A stretch of DNA of 61,818 bases. Origin: Pontibacter ummariensis. Its GTDB lineage: Bacteria > Bacteroidota > Bacteroidia > Cytophagales > Hymenobacteraceae. Below are positions 28,433 through 37,402 of this stretch, in pieces. The notes below the pieces were generated by a model. That model saw nothing but the letters and a program-made list of their open reading frames with translations, was not told the DNA's origin and ran no database searches. Numbering within the stretch: position 1 is the first letter of the stretch; every line of letters begins with the position of its first letter. Where the stretch lies: NCBI RefSeq assembly GCF_900188175.1, contig NZ_FZOQ01000030.1, positions 1 through 61,818 on the forward strand, given 5' to 3'. The translations under genes were made by a program, and so were the position numbers.

Positions 28433-29524
28433 TCAATACTGTCTTCCTTTCCAGCTAGTCTTGAATGGCAGAAAGAAAAAAATGATGAGCATAACGGAGG
28501 TGACCACCAGGTACACCTCAAACAGGATGTAGAGCCACCAGGGGGCTGTACGCCCCAAGCGACGCAGGCACACGTACACGTACAGGCTCTGTAGTAGGAG
28601 TTTAAAGGTAAAGACAGCTGTTGCAACCCCAAGGGATGTATAAGCAAAGAAAGGCAAGAGTACGGGATAATAAGCCGAGTGCAGGATAAAGATGATCACC
28701 ATATAAAGCGGCAGGTGCATTGAGCCGCGCATCCAGCGCTTACGCTGGTGCAGGTACTGTTTAAAAGAGGTTGCCGGCGTGGAGAGCGCCAGCACTTCCT
28801 GGCTGTACATATTCCGGAAGCCCCAGCCCCGTTTCAGCACCTGATTAAAGATAGCGATGTCCTCCGTAACCGAGAATTCTATTTTCTCAAATCCCCCCAC
28901 TTCCTCGTAGGCCTCGCGGCGCAGCACCATATTGTTGCCCATGGCGGTTACCGGCAGCTTCAGGTCCGACACGACCTGCATCAGCCCTAGGGCATAGAGC
29001 CAATCCATGGCCTGCAGCCTGGCAAACAGGCTATTGCCCGTGATGGTGGTAATGCCCGTCACCACCCCTACCTCTGGTCTCATCTCCGACAGCATGCCCT
29101 CTATCCAATGAGGAGGCACAGCTATGTCGGCATCTGTATAGAAGAAATAGTTGCTTGTCGCATAATGGGCAAGTTGGGCCAGCACGTTGGCCTTCCCTTT
29201 GGCTTTACCCACATTATGTGTGATAGAAACGCAGCGATAGCTGGGCTTGCCCTGTATAAACGCCTCTACCACGGCCTGCGTGTTGTCCGTAGAAGCGTCG
29301 TTTCCGACCAGTACCTCGATCTTGTCCTTGGGATAGTCCAGTGCTTCAATGGCTTGCAGGCAGCGTAAAATGATGTGCTCCTCGTTTCGGGCGGCAATCA
29401 AGATACTGACCCGGGGCTGCTGCGACAAACGCAACCTGTACTTGGGGCGGTTAAACACCAACAGGAGCAGCAATACCAGAAAAAGCAGGAAGAAAAGAAT
29501 GAAATAGACTACCGATACGATCAT
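28433..29524 (-). CDS. Membrane-bound family 2 glycosyltransferase
   Basis: A 363-residue protein. An N-terminal membrane helix precedes a GT-A domain with VSILIAARNEEHIILRCLQA, VGNDASTDNTQ, FYTDADIAVP (D-x-D metal site), FSVTEDIAIF and HQRKRWMRGS (Q-x-x-R-W motif of processive or polyprenol-linked GT2 enzymes). Three membrane helices follow at the C-terminus. Likely adds sugars to an envelope polysaccharide or glycolipid. It overlaps the downstream end of the polysaccharide deacetylase gene by 4 bp (29521-29524), so the two are co-translated. Confidence 0.88.
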   Translation of the reverse strand: MIVSVVYFILFFLLFLVLLLLLVFNRPKYRLRLSQQPRVSILIAARNEEHIILRCLQAIEALDYPKDKIEVLVGNDASTDNTQAVVEAFIQGKPSYRCVSITHNVGKAKGKANVLAQLAHYATSNYFFYTDADIAVPPHWIEGMLSEMRPEVGVVTGITTITGNSLFARLQAMDWLYALGLMQVVSDLKLPVTAMGNNMVLRREAYEEVGGFEKIEFSVTEDIAIFNQVLKRGWGFRNMYSQEVLALSTPATSFKQYLHQRKRWMRGSMHLPLYMVIIFILHSAYYPVLLPFFAYTSLGVATAVFTFKLLLQSLYVYVCLRRLGRTAPWWLYILFEVYLVVTSVMLIIFFFLPFKTSWKGRQY

Positions 29525-30153
29525 AAGGTCTTGAAGGCGTAGCCCCGGCTGTTAAAATGCTCCAGGTAACGCGGCAAAGCAAACCGCATGTTACGCTGGG
29601 CCTTCAAGCTGTCGTGAAACAAAATAATGCTGCCGTCCTGGGTAGCCTGTATGGATTTTCGCAGGCACTTCTCTGGGGCGAGCGAGTTGTCGTAGTCATT
29701 TGTGAGCACATCCCACATGATCAACTCATAGCTGTCGCGGAGAGAGGCGGCCTGCGCTTTGGTGATGCGCCCATACGGCGGTCGGAACAGCTTTTTCCTA
29801 CCCTGAACGGGCAACTGCTCCAGCTCCTGTTGGCACAGCTGCGCGTTCTCTACATAGGCCTGTAGGGGCGTTTCCCAGCCTTTGAGGTGATGGTAGGTAT
29901 GGTTGGCCAGTTGGTGTCCCCTGTCCAGCACCTGCTGGGCTACTTCAGGATGCTTTCGGACATTATCACCTACGCAGAAAAAAGTCGCCTTGGCCCCATA
30001 CTTTTCCAGCTGCTCCAACACCCAAGGCGTTACCTCCGGTATTGGCCCGTCATCAAAGGTCAGGTAGAGGGTCTTCCCTCCTCCTTCCCGTTCCCATGTA
30101 TAACCAGGTAAGAGCTTCTTCAGTAGCCAGGGGGTCTTGTAAAAGCGAATCAA
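29521..30153 (-). CDS. Polysaccharide deacetylase (NodB family)
   Basis: A 210-residue NodB-fold enzyme. LYLTFDDGPIPEVTPWVL carries the catalytic Asp and metal Asp, ATFFCVGDNV and LANHTYHHLKGW provide the H-x-x-x-H metal ligands, FRPPYGRIT is motif 3, and IILFHDSLKAQRNM motif 5. It removes acetyl groups from N-acetylglucosamine-containing polymers such as peptidoglycan or exopolysaccharide. No clear signal peptide, though a short hydrophobic N-terminus (MIRFYKTPWLLKKLLPGYTW) may associate with the membrane. Translationally coupled to the glycosyltransferase. Confidence 0.9.
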   Translation of the reverse strand: MIRFYKTPWLLKKLLPGYTWEREGGGKTLYLTFDDGPIPEVTPWVLEQLEKYGAKATFFCVGDNVRKHPEVAQQVLDRGHQLANHTYHHLKGWETPLQAYVENAQLCQQELEQLPVQGRKKLFRPPYGRITKAQAASLRDSYELIMWDVLTNDYDNSLAPEKCLRKSIQATQDGSIILFHDSLKAQRNMRFALPRYLEHFNSRGYAFKTL

Positions 30154-30263
30154 GATTACTTATTGCGTTTAGAGGTTTAACCTGTTACTCATCTACACGC
30201 CGAGACGTTGCAACCTTATCCCGGACTTACCAGACCCAGTACTGGTCGACCATCACAACCGGA

Positions 30264-31517
30264 TTATTTAAACCGGCAGGAGAGCAGGGTGATGTCGTCG
30301 TTGAAGCGTACCTCTTCGTTGTATAAGTTGATCTCCCGAAGCAACTGTAGGTGCAGCATTTTAGAGCTCAGGAAACGGTTGCGCTGCAGGAAACTGATTG
30401 TGCCTTCGATGCCGAACTCTGCCTCCTCCTCATCAAACACCTCTGTTAAACCATCGGTATAACAGAGCAGGACCGAGCGCTTTGGAATTTGCACCCGACC
30501 GACGTTCATGAACGGGAGCACGTCAAACACGCCGAGCATCGTACAGCCTTCGTTCAACAGATGATGCGTATTGTCTTCGTATAACAGGATGGGCGCATTA
30601 TGCCCTGCATTAACGTAGCTCAGTTCCCTTGTCTGGCGGTTATAGATAGCCAGAAAGGTTGTAATAAACTTCTCGGCGATGGCGTTGCGGTAGATCAGGT
30701 TATTCAGCTCAGACACCACCGTGTTCAGATCTGAAGTCTGGCGCAAAATCGTCCGTAGCCCAGCCTGGAAGTTAGACATGAGCAGGGAAGCCGGCACGCC
30801 TTTTCCCGACACATCGGCTACACAGAAAAGAAACTGGTCCTGGTCAATTTCAATAAAATCGTAGTAGTCGCCGCCAATGGAGGAGTGTGGAATATAGCTG
30901 GCATGGATTGCTACTTCCCCGTCATTGGGAAGCGACTTCGGGAACAGCATGGACTGCACCTCACGGGCAATTTCAATCTCACGCCGAATAGACTCCTGCG
31001 CCAGCCGCTGCCGCACCATCTTGTAGTTCTCGATTGCCACCAGCATGATATTACTCACCGTCTGTACAAAGTTCAGGGCGTCCATGTTGTTGTAGTACGG
31101 CTGAATCTTGCCAATCATGACAAAGGCGATCACCTTGCCATTGTGCAGAATAGGGATCACGATATCGAAAGCGCGCCATTCTTTCTGCACCGGCACCTTC
31201 GACATCTTCGTTATCTCCTTCAGATCCATCACCTCCGGTGGAAGCTGTCGCTTGGTGAAGTCCTGCTCTGTTCCGAAGCACACCTTGCACTCCCACTGCT
31301 CATCATGCACGTACAGCACCAGGCGACTTATTTGCAGTTGTGCCAACAGGGTGAAGCGGTATATCTTGTACAAGGCCCCCTCCGGTAGGTTATCGTTAAT
31401 CGCCTGCGTAATTTCGAGCAATGCCGACAGCTCCAGTTTCTTCAGGTTTAGCTCTTGCTGTGTGTTAGGTACTACTATATCAGGCATTGAAAATCTGTCA
31501 TTTAAGGTCTTAGGCAC
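30264..31517 (-). CDS. SpoIIE-type PP2C serine phosphatase with GAF domain
   Basis: A 417-residue cytoplasmic protein. A GAF-like sensor domain (about 25-165, including RLVLYVHDEQWECKVCFGTE and VPVQKEWRAFDIVIPILHNG) is followed by a linker helix (REIEIAREVQSMLFPKSLPN) and a SpoIIE/RsbU phosphatase domain with SIGGDYYDFIEID, FCVADVSGKGVPASLLMSNF, YVNAGHNAPILL, LLCYTDGLTEVFDEE and NDDITLLSCRFK. The acidic metal ligands are intact. Such proteins dephosphorylate anti-anti-sigma factors; no partner genes are adjacent. Confidence 0.9.
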   Translation of the reverse strand: MPKTLNDRFSMPDIVVPNTQQELNLKKLELSALLEITQAINDNLPEGALYKIYRFTLLAQLQISRLVLYVHDEQWECKVCFGTEQDFTKRQLPPEVMDLKEITKMSKVPVQKEWRAFDIVIPILHNGKVIAFVMIGKIQPYYNNMDALNFVQTVSNIMLVAIENYKMVRQRLAQESIRREIEIAREVQSMLFPKSLPNDGEVAIHASYIPHSSIGGDYYDFIEIDQDQFLFCVADVSGKGVPASLLMSNFQAGLRTILRQTSDLNTVVSELNNLIYRNAIAEKFITTFLAIYNRQTRELSYVNAGHNAPILLYEDNTHHLLNEGCTMLGVFDVLPFMNVGRVQIPKRSVLLCYTDGLTEVFDEEEAEFGIEGTISFLQRNRFLSSKMLHLQLLREINLYNEEVRFNDDITLLSCRFK

Positions 31518-31942
31518 CCCGCAGGTGCTTTAACATAAGCTAAAGGTTTTGGGCCTGCAAACAGGTGCAAACACCAGGTAAAACTAATAAAAAAAGACAA
31601 CCTACAGCACCAATATCGCTAAAACCTTTCACTCCCAAAAGACCACCAGCACCTACCAGGCCTGTCTCACAAGCCCCTCTGAAAATTAGCCCCCTAATCC
31701 TAAACTTCGGCCACCTGGAGCTGCTTGACATCTGCTGTACACCTGCCAACACTTTTAACAGCACCCATGCAAGACTATAAACAACTACAGGCCATACCCT
31801 TACTACATCTTCGGTACAGTACAACTTAAACACAAAAACAGATTACCAGGCATCTATGCGACATAGCTGGGCAGCAAGGCTGACGGACTAAAGTTTATCA
31901 GGCCTTTTTCATTTTGTGCAGGTACAGTAAACTAAACAGCTG
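31518..31942. other. Intergenic stretch, no gene recognised
   Basis: About 425 bp. Overlapping frames on both strands (31540-31833 minus, 31565-31780 plus) have low-complexity or random-looking products and no family features. It must contain the promoter of the phosphatase gene. Confidence 0.5.
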
Positions 31943-32200
31943 CTAGAGCGAGTTGTGTATGACCAATCCGGCTTTTGTGGCCAGGTAATAGTAGTTCTGA
32001 CAATTTTTACCGAAGTCTGCCTCGTCGTAACTTAACTCCGTGTCCTTGTCCGGATACAGAATCTTCACGTAGCCTTGCCTGATCAGCGACTGCAGGGCCT
32101 CGCATATTTCCGGATCACTAAGGGAAAGGGTGCCCTTCAGGTCTCCGTAGGACATCACAAAATACAGTTCGTCCAGAATGTCAAATTCGTTGTCGGTCAT
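31943..32200 (-). CDS. Small conserved hypothetical protein, winged-helix-like
   Basis: An 85-residue acidic protein (MTDNEFDILDELYFVMSYGD, LKGTLSLSDPEICEALQSLI, RQGYVKILYPDKDTELSYDE, YYYLATKAGLVIHNSL). The order helix, helix, recognition-like helix (PEICEALQSLIRQGYVK) and a beta wing ending in A-T-K-A-G suggests a winged-helix fold. Function unknown. It lies 13 bp beyond the stop of the glycosyltransferase gene at 32214 and probably belongs to the same transcript. Confidence 0.7.
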   Translation of the reverse strand: MTDNEFDILDELYFVMSYGDLKGTLSLSDPEICEALQSLIRQGYVKILYPDKDTELSYDEADFGKNCQNYYYLATKAGLVIHNSL

Positions 32201-32213
32201 CGTCTCAAAAGTT

Positions 32214-33347
32214 TCAGGATTTATGGACTACCCTTCCTTTCCAGCTGTAGCGGCCTGCCAAGCCTGCTACGCCTGTAAATATCACGTAAGGAACGTAGAC
32301 AAGCTGTAGTGGCAGCATGTACCAAAGGTGGTTTTGCTTCTTAAGGAAGGTGAGTACCCGTTTTAAAAATAAGAAATCCACTACAAATTTTACAGCGTAG
32401 CCCGCAAGAACTGCCCTTACCGGCAAGCCGCCCCAGATCATTAGTGGAAGGGAGATAAACAAGAGAAGATTTGCCAGAAAAACACACAGGGCAAGCAGCT
32501 GTACCTCCAAACGCTGGTAGGCCTTCCACTTGCTGGCCCACCTTATCCGCTGGGATAAAAAGGAGATCAGCGTTTTACGCGCCTCTGTATAAACTATCGC
32601 TTCACGGCTTTTTAGAAAGGCTACTTTGCCGGGGAAACGCTGATGCACCTTGTGCAACAGAAACTCGTCGTCGCCACTGGCAATATTTTCATTCCCTTGA
32701 AAGCCCTGCACTTTCTCGAAGACTTCTCTGGTATAAGCCAGGTTGGCGCCATTGCACATGTTGGGCTGCCCCAACTGTATGGAGGCGCCCCCTATTCCGA
32801 TCAGGCTACTGAATTCAACAAGCTGCATCTTTTCAAACAGCGTATCCGTATGGTGAAAGCAAACAGGCCCGCTGATAAAGGCCGGTCGCTGCGTCTCATA
32901 CAGAAAGGCATACTGTCGGAGCCACTCTCTTCCCACACGGCAGTCCCCGTCAGTCAGCACCAGGAGCTCGCCCTGCGCAAGTTCCACCCCTTTTTGTACG
33001 GCTGCTTTTTTAAAGCGAAGACCTGGCCAGTCTTCCAACTTTACCCGCCTAATACTCATTGTGGAACCTATGCTAAGTTCATCTATTAGTTGAACAGTGC
33101 GATCTTCTGAGTGATCATCTATTACGAGGATTTCCACAAGCTCCCTTGGATAGTACTGATGCTCCAGGTCCCCTAAAAGAGCTCTTATATTCTTTTCCTC
33201 ATTTCGCACCGGCACAATCACCGTAAGGTTCGTCGAAGGAACAAAGGAGGCAGGCGCCTTTAGCATCGGCATCCTGCGCCAGGCTATCCACCGCTGCAGT
33301 ATAACCAGGGCATAGGAAAAGAGGGAAAAGGTGAGCAGCCAGATCAT
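32214..33347 (-). CDS. Family 2 glycosyltransferase with membrane helices
   Basis: A 377-residue protein of the same general build as the one at 28433: N-terminal helix, GT-A domain with LTVIVPVRNEEKNIRALLGD, VIDDHSEDRTVQ, LVLTDGDCRVGREW (D-x-D), ASGDDEFLLHKV and a Q-R-I-R-W motif (FLSQRIRWASKWKAYQ), and three to four C-terminal helices. Probably polyprenol- or lipid-linked sugar transfer in envelope synthesis. Its start overlaps the preceding gene's stop by 4 bp (33344-33347). Confidence 0.88.
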   Translation of the reverse strand: MIWLLTFSLFSYALVILQRWIAWRRMPMLKAPASFVPSTNLTVIVPVRNEEKNIRALLGDLEHQYYPRELVEILVIDDHSEDRTVQLIDELSIGSTMSIRRVKLEDWPGLRFKKAAVQKGVELAQGELLVLTDGDCRVGREWLRQYAFLYETQRPAFISGPVCFHHTDTLFEKMQLVEFSSLIGIGGASIQLGQPNMCNGANLAYTREVFEKVQGFQGNENIASGDDEFLLHKVHQRFPGKVAFLKSREAIVYTEARKTLISFLSQRIRWASKWKAYQRLEVQLLALCVFLANLLLFISLPLMIWGGLPVRAVLAGYAVKFVVDFLFLKRVLTFLKKQNHLWYMLPLQLVYVPYVIFTGVAGLAGRYSWKGRVVHKS

Positions 33348-34336
33348 GCCGTAACTTCCTTCCTTTTGGCAAGGCGCAAGCGCAGGACAAACCCCACCCC
33401 CACCAGGCTGGGCATGGCTATATTGAGGACCCAGAGACTTAAGCTCGCGCTGAGCACCTGTAACCTTGCCTGCCCAAGCAAGCCAAAGAGGTACATAGCC
33501 GACAGTTCGCGCACGCCCAGGTCAGACAGCAAGCTCACGGAGGGAACCACAGACTTCAGGAAAAAGGTACCGGACACGCCGCTTAGGTACTCCATCCACG
33601 TCAGTTCGACCCGGAACAGGACGAGTAGCAACACAAACTGCAGCAGAAACACGAGGTAACGGCCCAGAGAGAGCCACAGCAGTTTCGTTATCTCAGAAGA
33701 GGTATAGCTGCCGATGATGGCGATGTACCGCACGAAGGATTTCAGGGGCTTTATTGCCTCGACCACTGCTACCAATGCCTTTGCATTGTATAACAGGACC
33801 ACTGCAACTGCGCACAGCGCGACCAGCATCACCATCAGACTCAGGCTAACTGCCGGGTACTGCGAAAACAAAAACTTAAAGACAAAGTAGAGCAGCCCCA
33901 GCGTACCCATCAAAAGGGTCGCCACCAACTGGCAGAAGCGCCCGATAAAAACGGCGCCAATGGACTGAAGCCGTTGGTGGCTCTTTAGTTCCAGTACGCG
34001 CCCGGCATAATCGCCCAGGCGGTTCGGGGTGATGAAACCAAGGGTAAGCCCTACCATTACGGCCCGATAGGCCCGGCCGAACGACAAGGGCTCTACCTTC
34101 TGCCCCAGTAGTTGCCATTTGCGCGCCTCTACCCCCCAGTTAAGGGGAATCAGCAGCGCAACCACCAGTAGAAGATAGTTAAGCGGGCTCTGCACGCCTG
34201 CCCGAAGAATACTGCCCCAGTCGAGAAAAGCATCCGGCGCAGTGAAGACTGTTTGATACAAGAGGTAAAGCGTGAGCAGCACGACCAGCCCTTTACCAAC
34301 TGACAAAAGGAATTTTCTACGGAGATTAATGTTCAA
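33344..34336 (-). CDS. Lysylphosphatidylglycerol synthase/flippase-like membrane protein (UPF0104)
   Basis: A 330-residue polytopic membrane protein with seven to eight helices. Segments GVEARKWQLLG, FGRAYRAVMVGLTLGFITPN, RLGDYAGRVLELK and VPSVSLLSDLGVRELSA are the conserved landmarks of the LPG_synthase_TM (UPF0104) family, whose members flip lipids or lipid-linked precursors. No catalytic synthase domain is present. First gene of the three-gene cluster with a glycosyltransferase and a small protein. Confidence 0.85.
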   Translation of the reverse strand: MNINLRRKFLLSVGKGLVVLLTLYLLYQTVFTAPDAFLDWGSILRAGVQSPLNYLLLVVALLIPLNWGVEARKWQLLGQKVEPLSFGRAYRAVMVGLTLGFITPNRLGDYAGRVLELKSHQRLQSIGAVFIGRFCQLVATLLMGTLGLLYFVFKFLFSQYPAVSLSLMVMLVALCAVAVVLLYNAKALVAVVEAIKPLKSFVRYIAIIGSYTSSEITKLLWLSLGRYLVFLLQFVLLLVLFRVELTWMEYLSGVSGTFFLKSVVPSVSLLSDLGVRELSAMYLFGLLGQARLQVLSASLSLWVLNIAMPSLVGVGFVLRLRLAKRKEVTA

Positions 34337-34346
34337 GATATTGTCT

Positions 34347-34354
34347 TAATTTTG
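34347..34354 (+). promoter_or_regulatory. Bacteroidota -7 promoter box of ruvC
   Basis: TAATTTTG matches the TAnnTTTG consensus. The ruvC ATG is only 7 bp further on, so the transcript would have almost no leader. A -33 TTG is not clear. Confidence 0.4.
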
Positions 34355-34361
34355 CAGCCCT

Positions 34362-34934
34362 ATGGTTTTTACTTCCGCGCTTCCGCCCAACAAACTAATT
34401 CTTGGCATTGACCCCGGCACACAGGTCATGGGCTATGGACTGCTTGAAGTAACCGGCTCTAAAGTACAGGTGATACAATACGGTGTTATTCATTTAAAGA
34501 GCTACAGCAACCACGCCATCAAGTTAAAGAAAATATTTGACCGCATGATACAGCTCATCGATGAGTACCTGCCCGACGAGCTAGCCATCGAGTCGCCTTT
34601 TTACGGCACTAACGTGCAAAGTATGTTAAAGCTTGGGAGGGCACAGGGAGTCGCTATTGCTGCCGCCCTTTCCCGCGACATCCCTTACGTAGAGTATGCC
34701 CCTAAAAAAATAAAGCAGTCTATTACAGGAAACGGAAACGCTTCCAAGGAACAGGTGGCCAGCATGCTGATGCAGATCCTCAAAATTCAGGACGCCCCAA
34801 AGTTATTGGACGCGACCGATGCCCTCGGGGTGGCCCTTTGCCACCACTACCAGAAAGGCAACAATGCCAAGCAAGGGGGCAAGTCCTGGAAAAGCTTCCT
34901 GACAGACAACCCGGACAGGCTGGCCAGCAAATAG
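34362..34934 (+). CDS. ruvC: Crossover junction endodeoxyribonuclease RuvC
   Basis: A 190-residue Holliday junction resolvase. The acidic active-site residues are in ILGIDPGTQVMGYGLLE, LAIESPFYGTNVQSMLKLGR and DATDALGVALCHHYQ, and the G-N-G-x-A-x-K-E-Q loop (TGNGNASKEQVASML) is present. It resolves four-way junctions with RuvAB during homologous recombination. Monocistronic here, divergent from the membrane protein gene with 25 bp between starts. Confidence 0.95.
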   Translation: MVFTSALPPNKLILGIDPGTQVMGYGLLEVTGSKVQVIQYGVIHLKSYSNHAIKLKKIFDRMIQLIDEYLPDELAIESPFYGTNVQSMLKLGRAQGVAIAAALSRDIPYVEYAPKKIKQSITGNGNASKEQVASMLMQILKIQDAPKLLDATDALGVALCHHYQKGNNAKQGGKSWKSFLTDNPDRLASK

Positions 34935-34960
34935 GTACCAAACAGCTTAGGCCCCCATTT

Positions 34961-34992
34961 AAAAAGCCACTTCCTAGCAGAAGTGGCTTTTC
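34961..34992 (+). terminator. Terminator of ruvC
   Basis: AAAAGCCACTTC and GAAGTGGCTTTT arms with a 6-nt loop, 26 bp after the ruvC stop and facing the convergent lipoprotein gene; A- and T-runs on both sides let it work in both directions. Confidence 0.8.
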
Positions 34993-35026
34993 CGTTTTTC
35001 AGTTTTTAAGCTCGAATGGTACTAGC

Positions 35027-35518
35027 CTAATCTCTTTTAAATTCGTAAGTATAGACGCCTTTTCTGGTGGTGATAGTATCCCCATTCTCATCCACATAAC
35101 CAGCCCAATCCACTGTCAACTCCCACACCATGGAGGTATCGTTAAGTGTAGTAATTTGATAATAGTCCTGCACCTTGCCGTCTTTCAAAAAAACAATGTA
35201 GTCTTTTTCTGCTGTACTGGTATCTGGTAAGCTGTACATGAGGCTGGCCACTCTCTCTCCGTTCGCATAGGATATGTCCATCTTGTTTCCTTTGAACTCA
35301 TGTATAACTCCTACCCCCGCAGAATCTGTGCGTATCACCTCTCCCTCAAGGTTATAGAAGTTATCAATCCTTAAATGATTTATCCACCTACCTTGTAACT
35401 GCTCTTTTATAGGTAAATTGTCATTCGGGAAAGGTACTGATGGCTCAACCTCCTCATCTTCTTTGCAGGCAGACAGAAAGAGGATTAATAGGAAGGGCAA
35501 CAAGCAAGCTCTTTTCAT
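35027..35518 (-). CDS. Lipocalin-like lipoprotein, chromosomal paralogue of cassette genes
   Basis: A 163-residue protein. MKRACLLPFLLILFLSAC is a lipoprotein signal. After an acidic-proline linker the domain reads LQGRWINHLRIDNFYNLEGE, VIHEFKGNKMDISYANGERV, AEKDYIVFLKDGKVQDYYQI and SMVWELTVDWAGYVDENGDT, ending YTYEFKRD. The order and key positions match the cassette lipoprotein at 12314 and, more weakly, that at 10199. Ligand and role unknown. Monocistronic. Confidence 0.75.
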   Translation of the reverse strand: MKRACLLPFLLILFLSACKEDEEVEPSVPFPNDNLPIKEQLQGRWINHLRIDNFYNLEGEVIRTDSAGVGVIHEFKGNKMDISYANGERVASLMYSLPDTSTAEKDYIVFLKDGKVQDYYQITTLNDTSMVWELTVDWAGYVDENGDTITTRKGVYTYEFKRD

Positions 35519-35760
35519 AATATCTGTTTAAGGGTGTAAGAAACGGAACAACAAGTCGAGTATACGGTAATCACTATAGAGGGTTTATAGATTTTCCCCT
35601 TCAAAGCAACCAAAATTGATTTCTCCTATATATTATCAGTCGGATACGTTTTTTTATGCTACTTTTACTGTATTTCCTTTGAGGGTGTCATCTTTCCAAA
35701 CCCACGGCTTCGCTCACACCGTATGTGGAGGTAAGTCTTTTGCAAGATTAGCCCTTATCC

Positions 35761-35786
35761 CCGGCACCTCTACCAGACGGTGCCGG
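35761..35786 (+). promoter_or_regulatory. Hairpin in the leader of the mlaE operon
   Basis: CCGGCACC and GGTGCCGG arms with a 10-nt loop, 17 bp before the ATG of the first operon gene. No T-run follows. Close enough to the start to affect ribosome access or mRNA stability. Confidence 0.35.
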
Positions 35787-35803
35787 TAATCACCACGTAA
35801 AGA

Positions 35804-36619
35804 ATGGACCAAAGCAATAACAAGACAACTACTACCCGTACGCGCCCTTATCTCATTACCAGGCGACTTGACAGGATGTTCCTGGAACTCGCCCGGGTTT
35901 ACGCCTTCATTGCCCGCTTTTGGAGAGAAGTGTTTTTCCCTCCTTATGAGTTTAAGGAAATCATCAAGCAGTGCTATGAGGTAGGCGTCCGCTCGCTTCC
36001 CCTGATCTCTGTGACGGGTTTTATCATCGGCATTGTTTTTACAAACCAGTCCAGGCCGTCTCTGCAGGATTTCGGGGCCACTTCGTTATTGCCCGCCCTG
36101 ATATCAGTTGCCATCATACGGGCTATTGGCCCCCTGGTAACCGCCATTATTGCCTCTGGCCGGGTTGGTTCCAGTATTGGGGCTGAATTGGGCTCTATGC
36201 GTGTTACCGAGCAGATAGACGCCATGGAGGTATCGGCCACCAACCCTTATAAGTTCCTCGTCGTTAGCCGCGTGCTGGCCACCACCCTCATGATTCCGGC
36301 CCTTACGATGTATACCACCTTAGTGTCCTTGCTGGGGGGCTACCTGAACGTGCACCAGTTTGAGCAGACAACTATTGTAACCTTTTTTTACCAGGTGTTT
36401 GATGCCATCACGTTCCTGGATATCATTGCTTCATCCGTTAAATCTGTGCTGTTTGGCTTTACGATAGGTATGGTGGGCTGCTACAAGGGCTATTACTCGT
36501 CTAAAGGCACTGAAGGTGTAGGAAAGGCCGCTAACACCTCTGTGGTTACCGCTATGTTCCTACTCTTTGTCGAAGAGCTAATAGTAATGCAGGTAATCAA
36601 TGCTATTCGGGGAATATAA
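35804..36619 (+). CDS. mlaE: MlaE-family ABC transporter permease
   Basis: A 271-residue permease. GVRSLPLISVTGFIIGIVFT, SVAIIRAIGPLVTAIIASGR and GSSIGAELGSMRVTEQIDAM are the family landmarks, with five to six membrane helices and an N-terminal amphipathic helix. With the ATPase and MCE protein encoded next it forms a phospholipid transport system between inner and outer membrane. The three genes are spaced 3 bp and 0 bp apart and must be one operon. Confidence 0.92.
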   Translation: MDQSNNKTTTTRTRPYLITRRLDRMFLELARVYAFIARFWREVFFPPYEFKEIIKQCYEVGVRSLPLISVTGFIIGIVFTNQSRPSLQDFGATSLLPALISVAIIRAIGPLVTAIIASGRVGSSIGAELGSMRVTEQIDAMEVSATNPYKFLVVSRVLATTLMIPALTMYTTLVSLLGGYLNVHQFEQTTIVTFFYQVFDAITFLDIIASSVKSVLFGFTIGMVGCYKGYYSSKGTEGVGKAANTSVVTAMFLLFVEELIVMQVINAIRGI

Positions 36620-36622
36620 GCC

Positions 36623-37402
36623 ATGTTAGAGAAAGTACGAAATCCGAATATCGACACAAGCAAGAAAGTTATCTATATCCGGGGGCTCCGAAAAGCCTTT
36701 GATGAAAACGTCATCCTGAAAGGGGTCGACCTGGACCTGTACAAGGGCGAGAACCTGGTGGTACTTGGCCGTTCCGGAACAGGAAAGTCTGTGCTGATCA
36801 AGATCATCTCAGGCCTTTTAAGCGCAGATACCGGGGAAGTGAACGTGCTGGGGCAGGATGTTTGCTGCATCACCCGCAAAGAGCTGGATGCACTACGGCT
36901 TAAGATCGGCTTCTCCTTTCAGAACAGCGCCCTGTACGACAGCATGACAGTGAAAGAAAACCTGGAGTTCCCGCTGGTGCGGCACTCCAAGCACATGACC
37001 GAACAGGAGCGGGACAAGCTCATTGACACCGTGCTGGATGCCGTGGGCCTAAGGCAAAGCATCAACCAAATGCCGGCCGAGCTTTCCGGGGGCCAGCGCA
37101 AACGGATCGGTATTGCCCGCACCCTGATCCTAAGACCTGAAATCATGCTTTACGATGAGCCTACGGCAGGATTAGACCCCATCACCTGTATCGAGATCAA
37201 TAACCTCATAAACGAAGTGCAAGAACGGTTTAACACCTCCTCCATCATCATTACACACGACCTGACCTGCGCCCGGGCGGTAGGTGACCGTGTAGCCATG
37301 CTGCTGGACGGGGAGTTTAAACGGGAAGGCACCTTTGATGAAGTGTTCGACACAAACGACAAGCGTGTTCAAGCTTTTTACAACTACAACTTTATAGACT
37401 AA
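36623..37402 (+). CDS. mlaF: MlaF-family ABC transporter ATP-binding protein
   Basis: A 259-residue ATPase. Walker A is GRSGTGKSVLIK (about 51), the Q-loop SFQNSALYDSMTV, signature LSGGQRKRIGIARTLI, Walker B LYDEPTAGLDPIT and H-loop IIITHDLTCA. It powers lipid movement through the MlaE permease encoded immediately upstream. Confidence 0.93.
   Translation: MLEKVRNPNIDTSKKVIYIRGLRKAFDENVILKGVDLDLYKGENLVVLGRSGTGKSVLIKIISGLLSADTGEVNVLGQDVCCITRKELDALRLKIGFSFQNSALYDSMTVKENLEFPLVRHSKHMTEQERDKLIDTVLDAVGLRQSINQMPAELSGGQRKRIGIARTLILRPEIMLYDEPTAGLDPITCIEINNLINEVQERFNTSSIIITHDLTCARAVGDRVAMLLDGEFKREGTFDEVFDTNDKRVQAFYNYNFID

Noticed and set aside
31540..31833. 97-residue minus-strand frame between the phosphatase and the small winged-helix gene
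   Set aside because: Low-complexity hydrophobic and glycine-rich product with an equally open frame on the other strand; no supporting signal.
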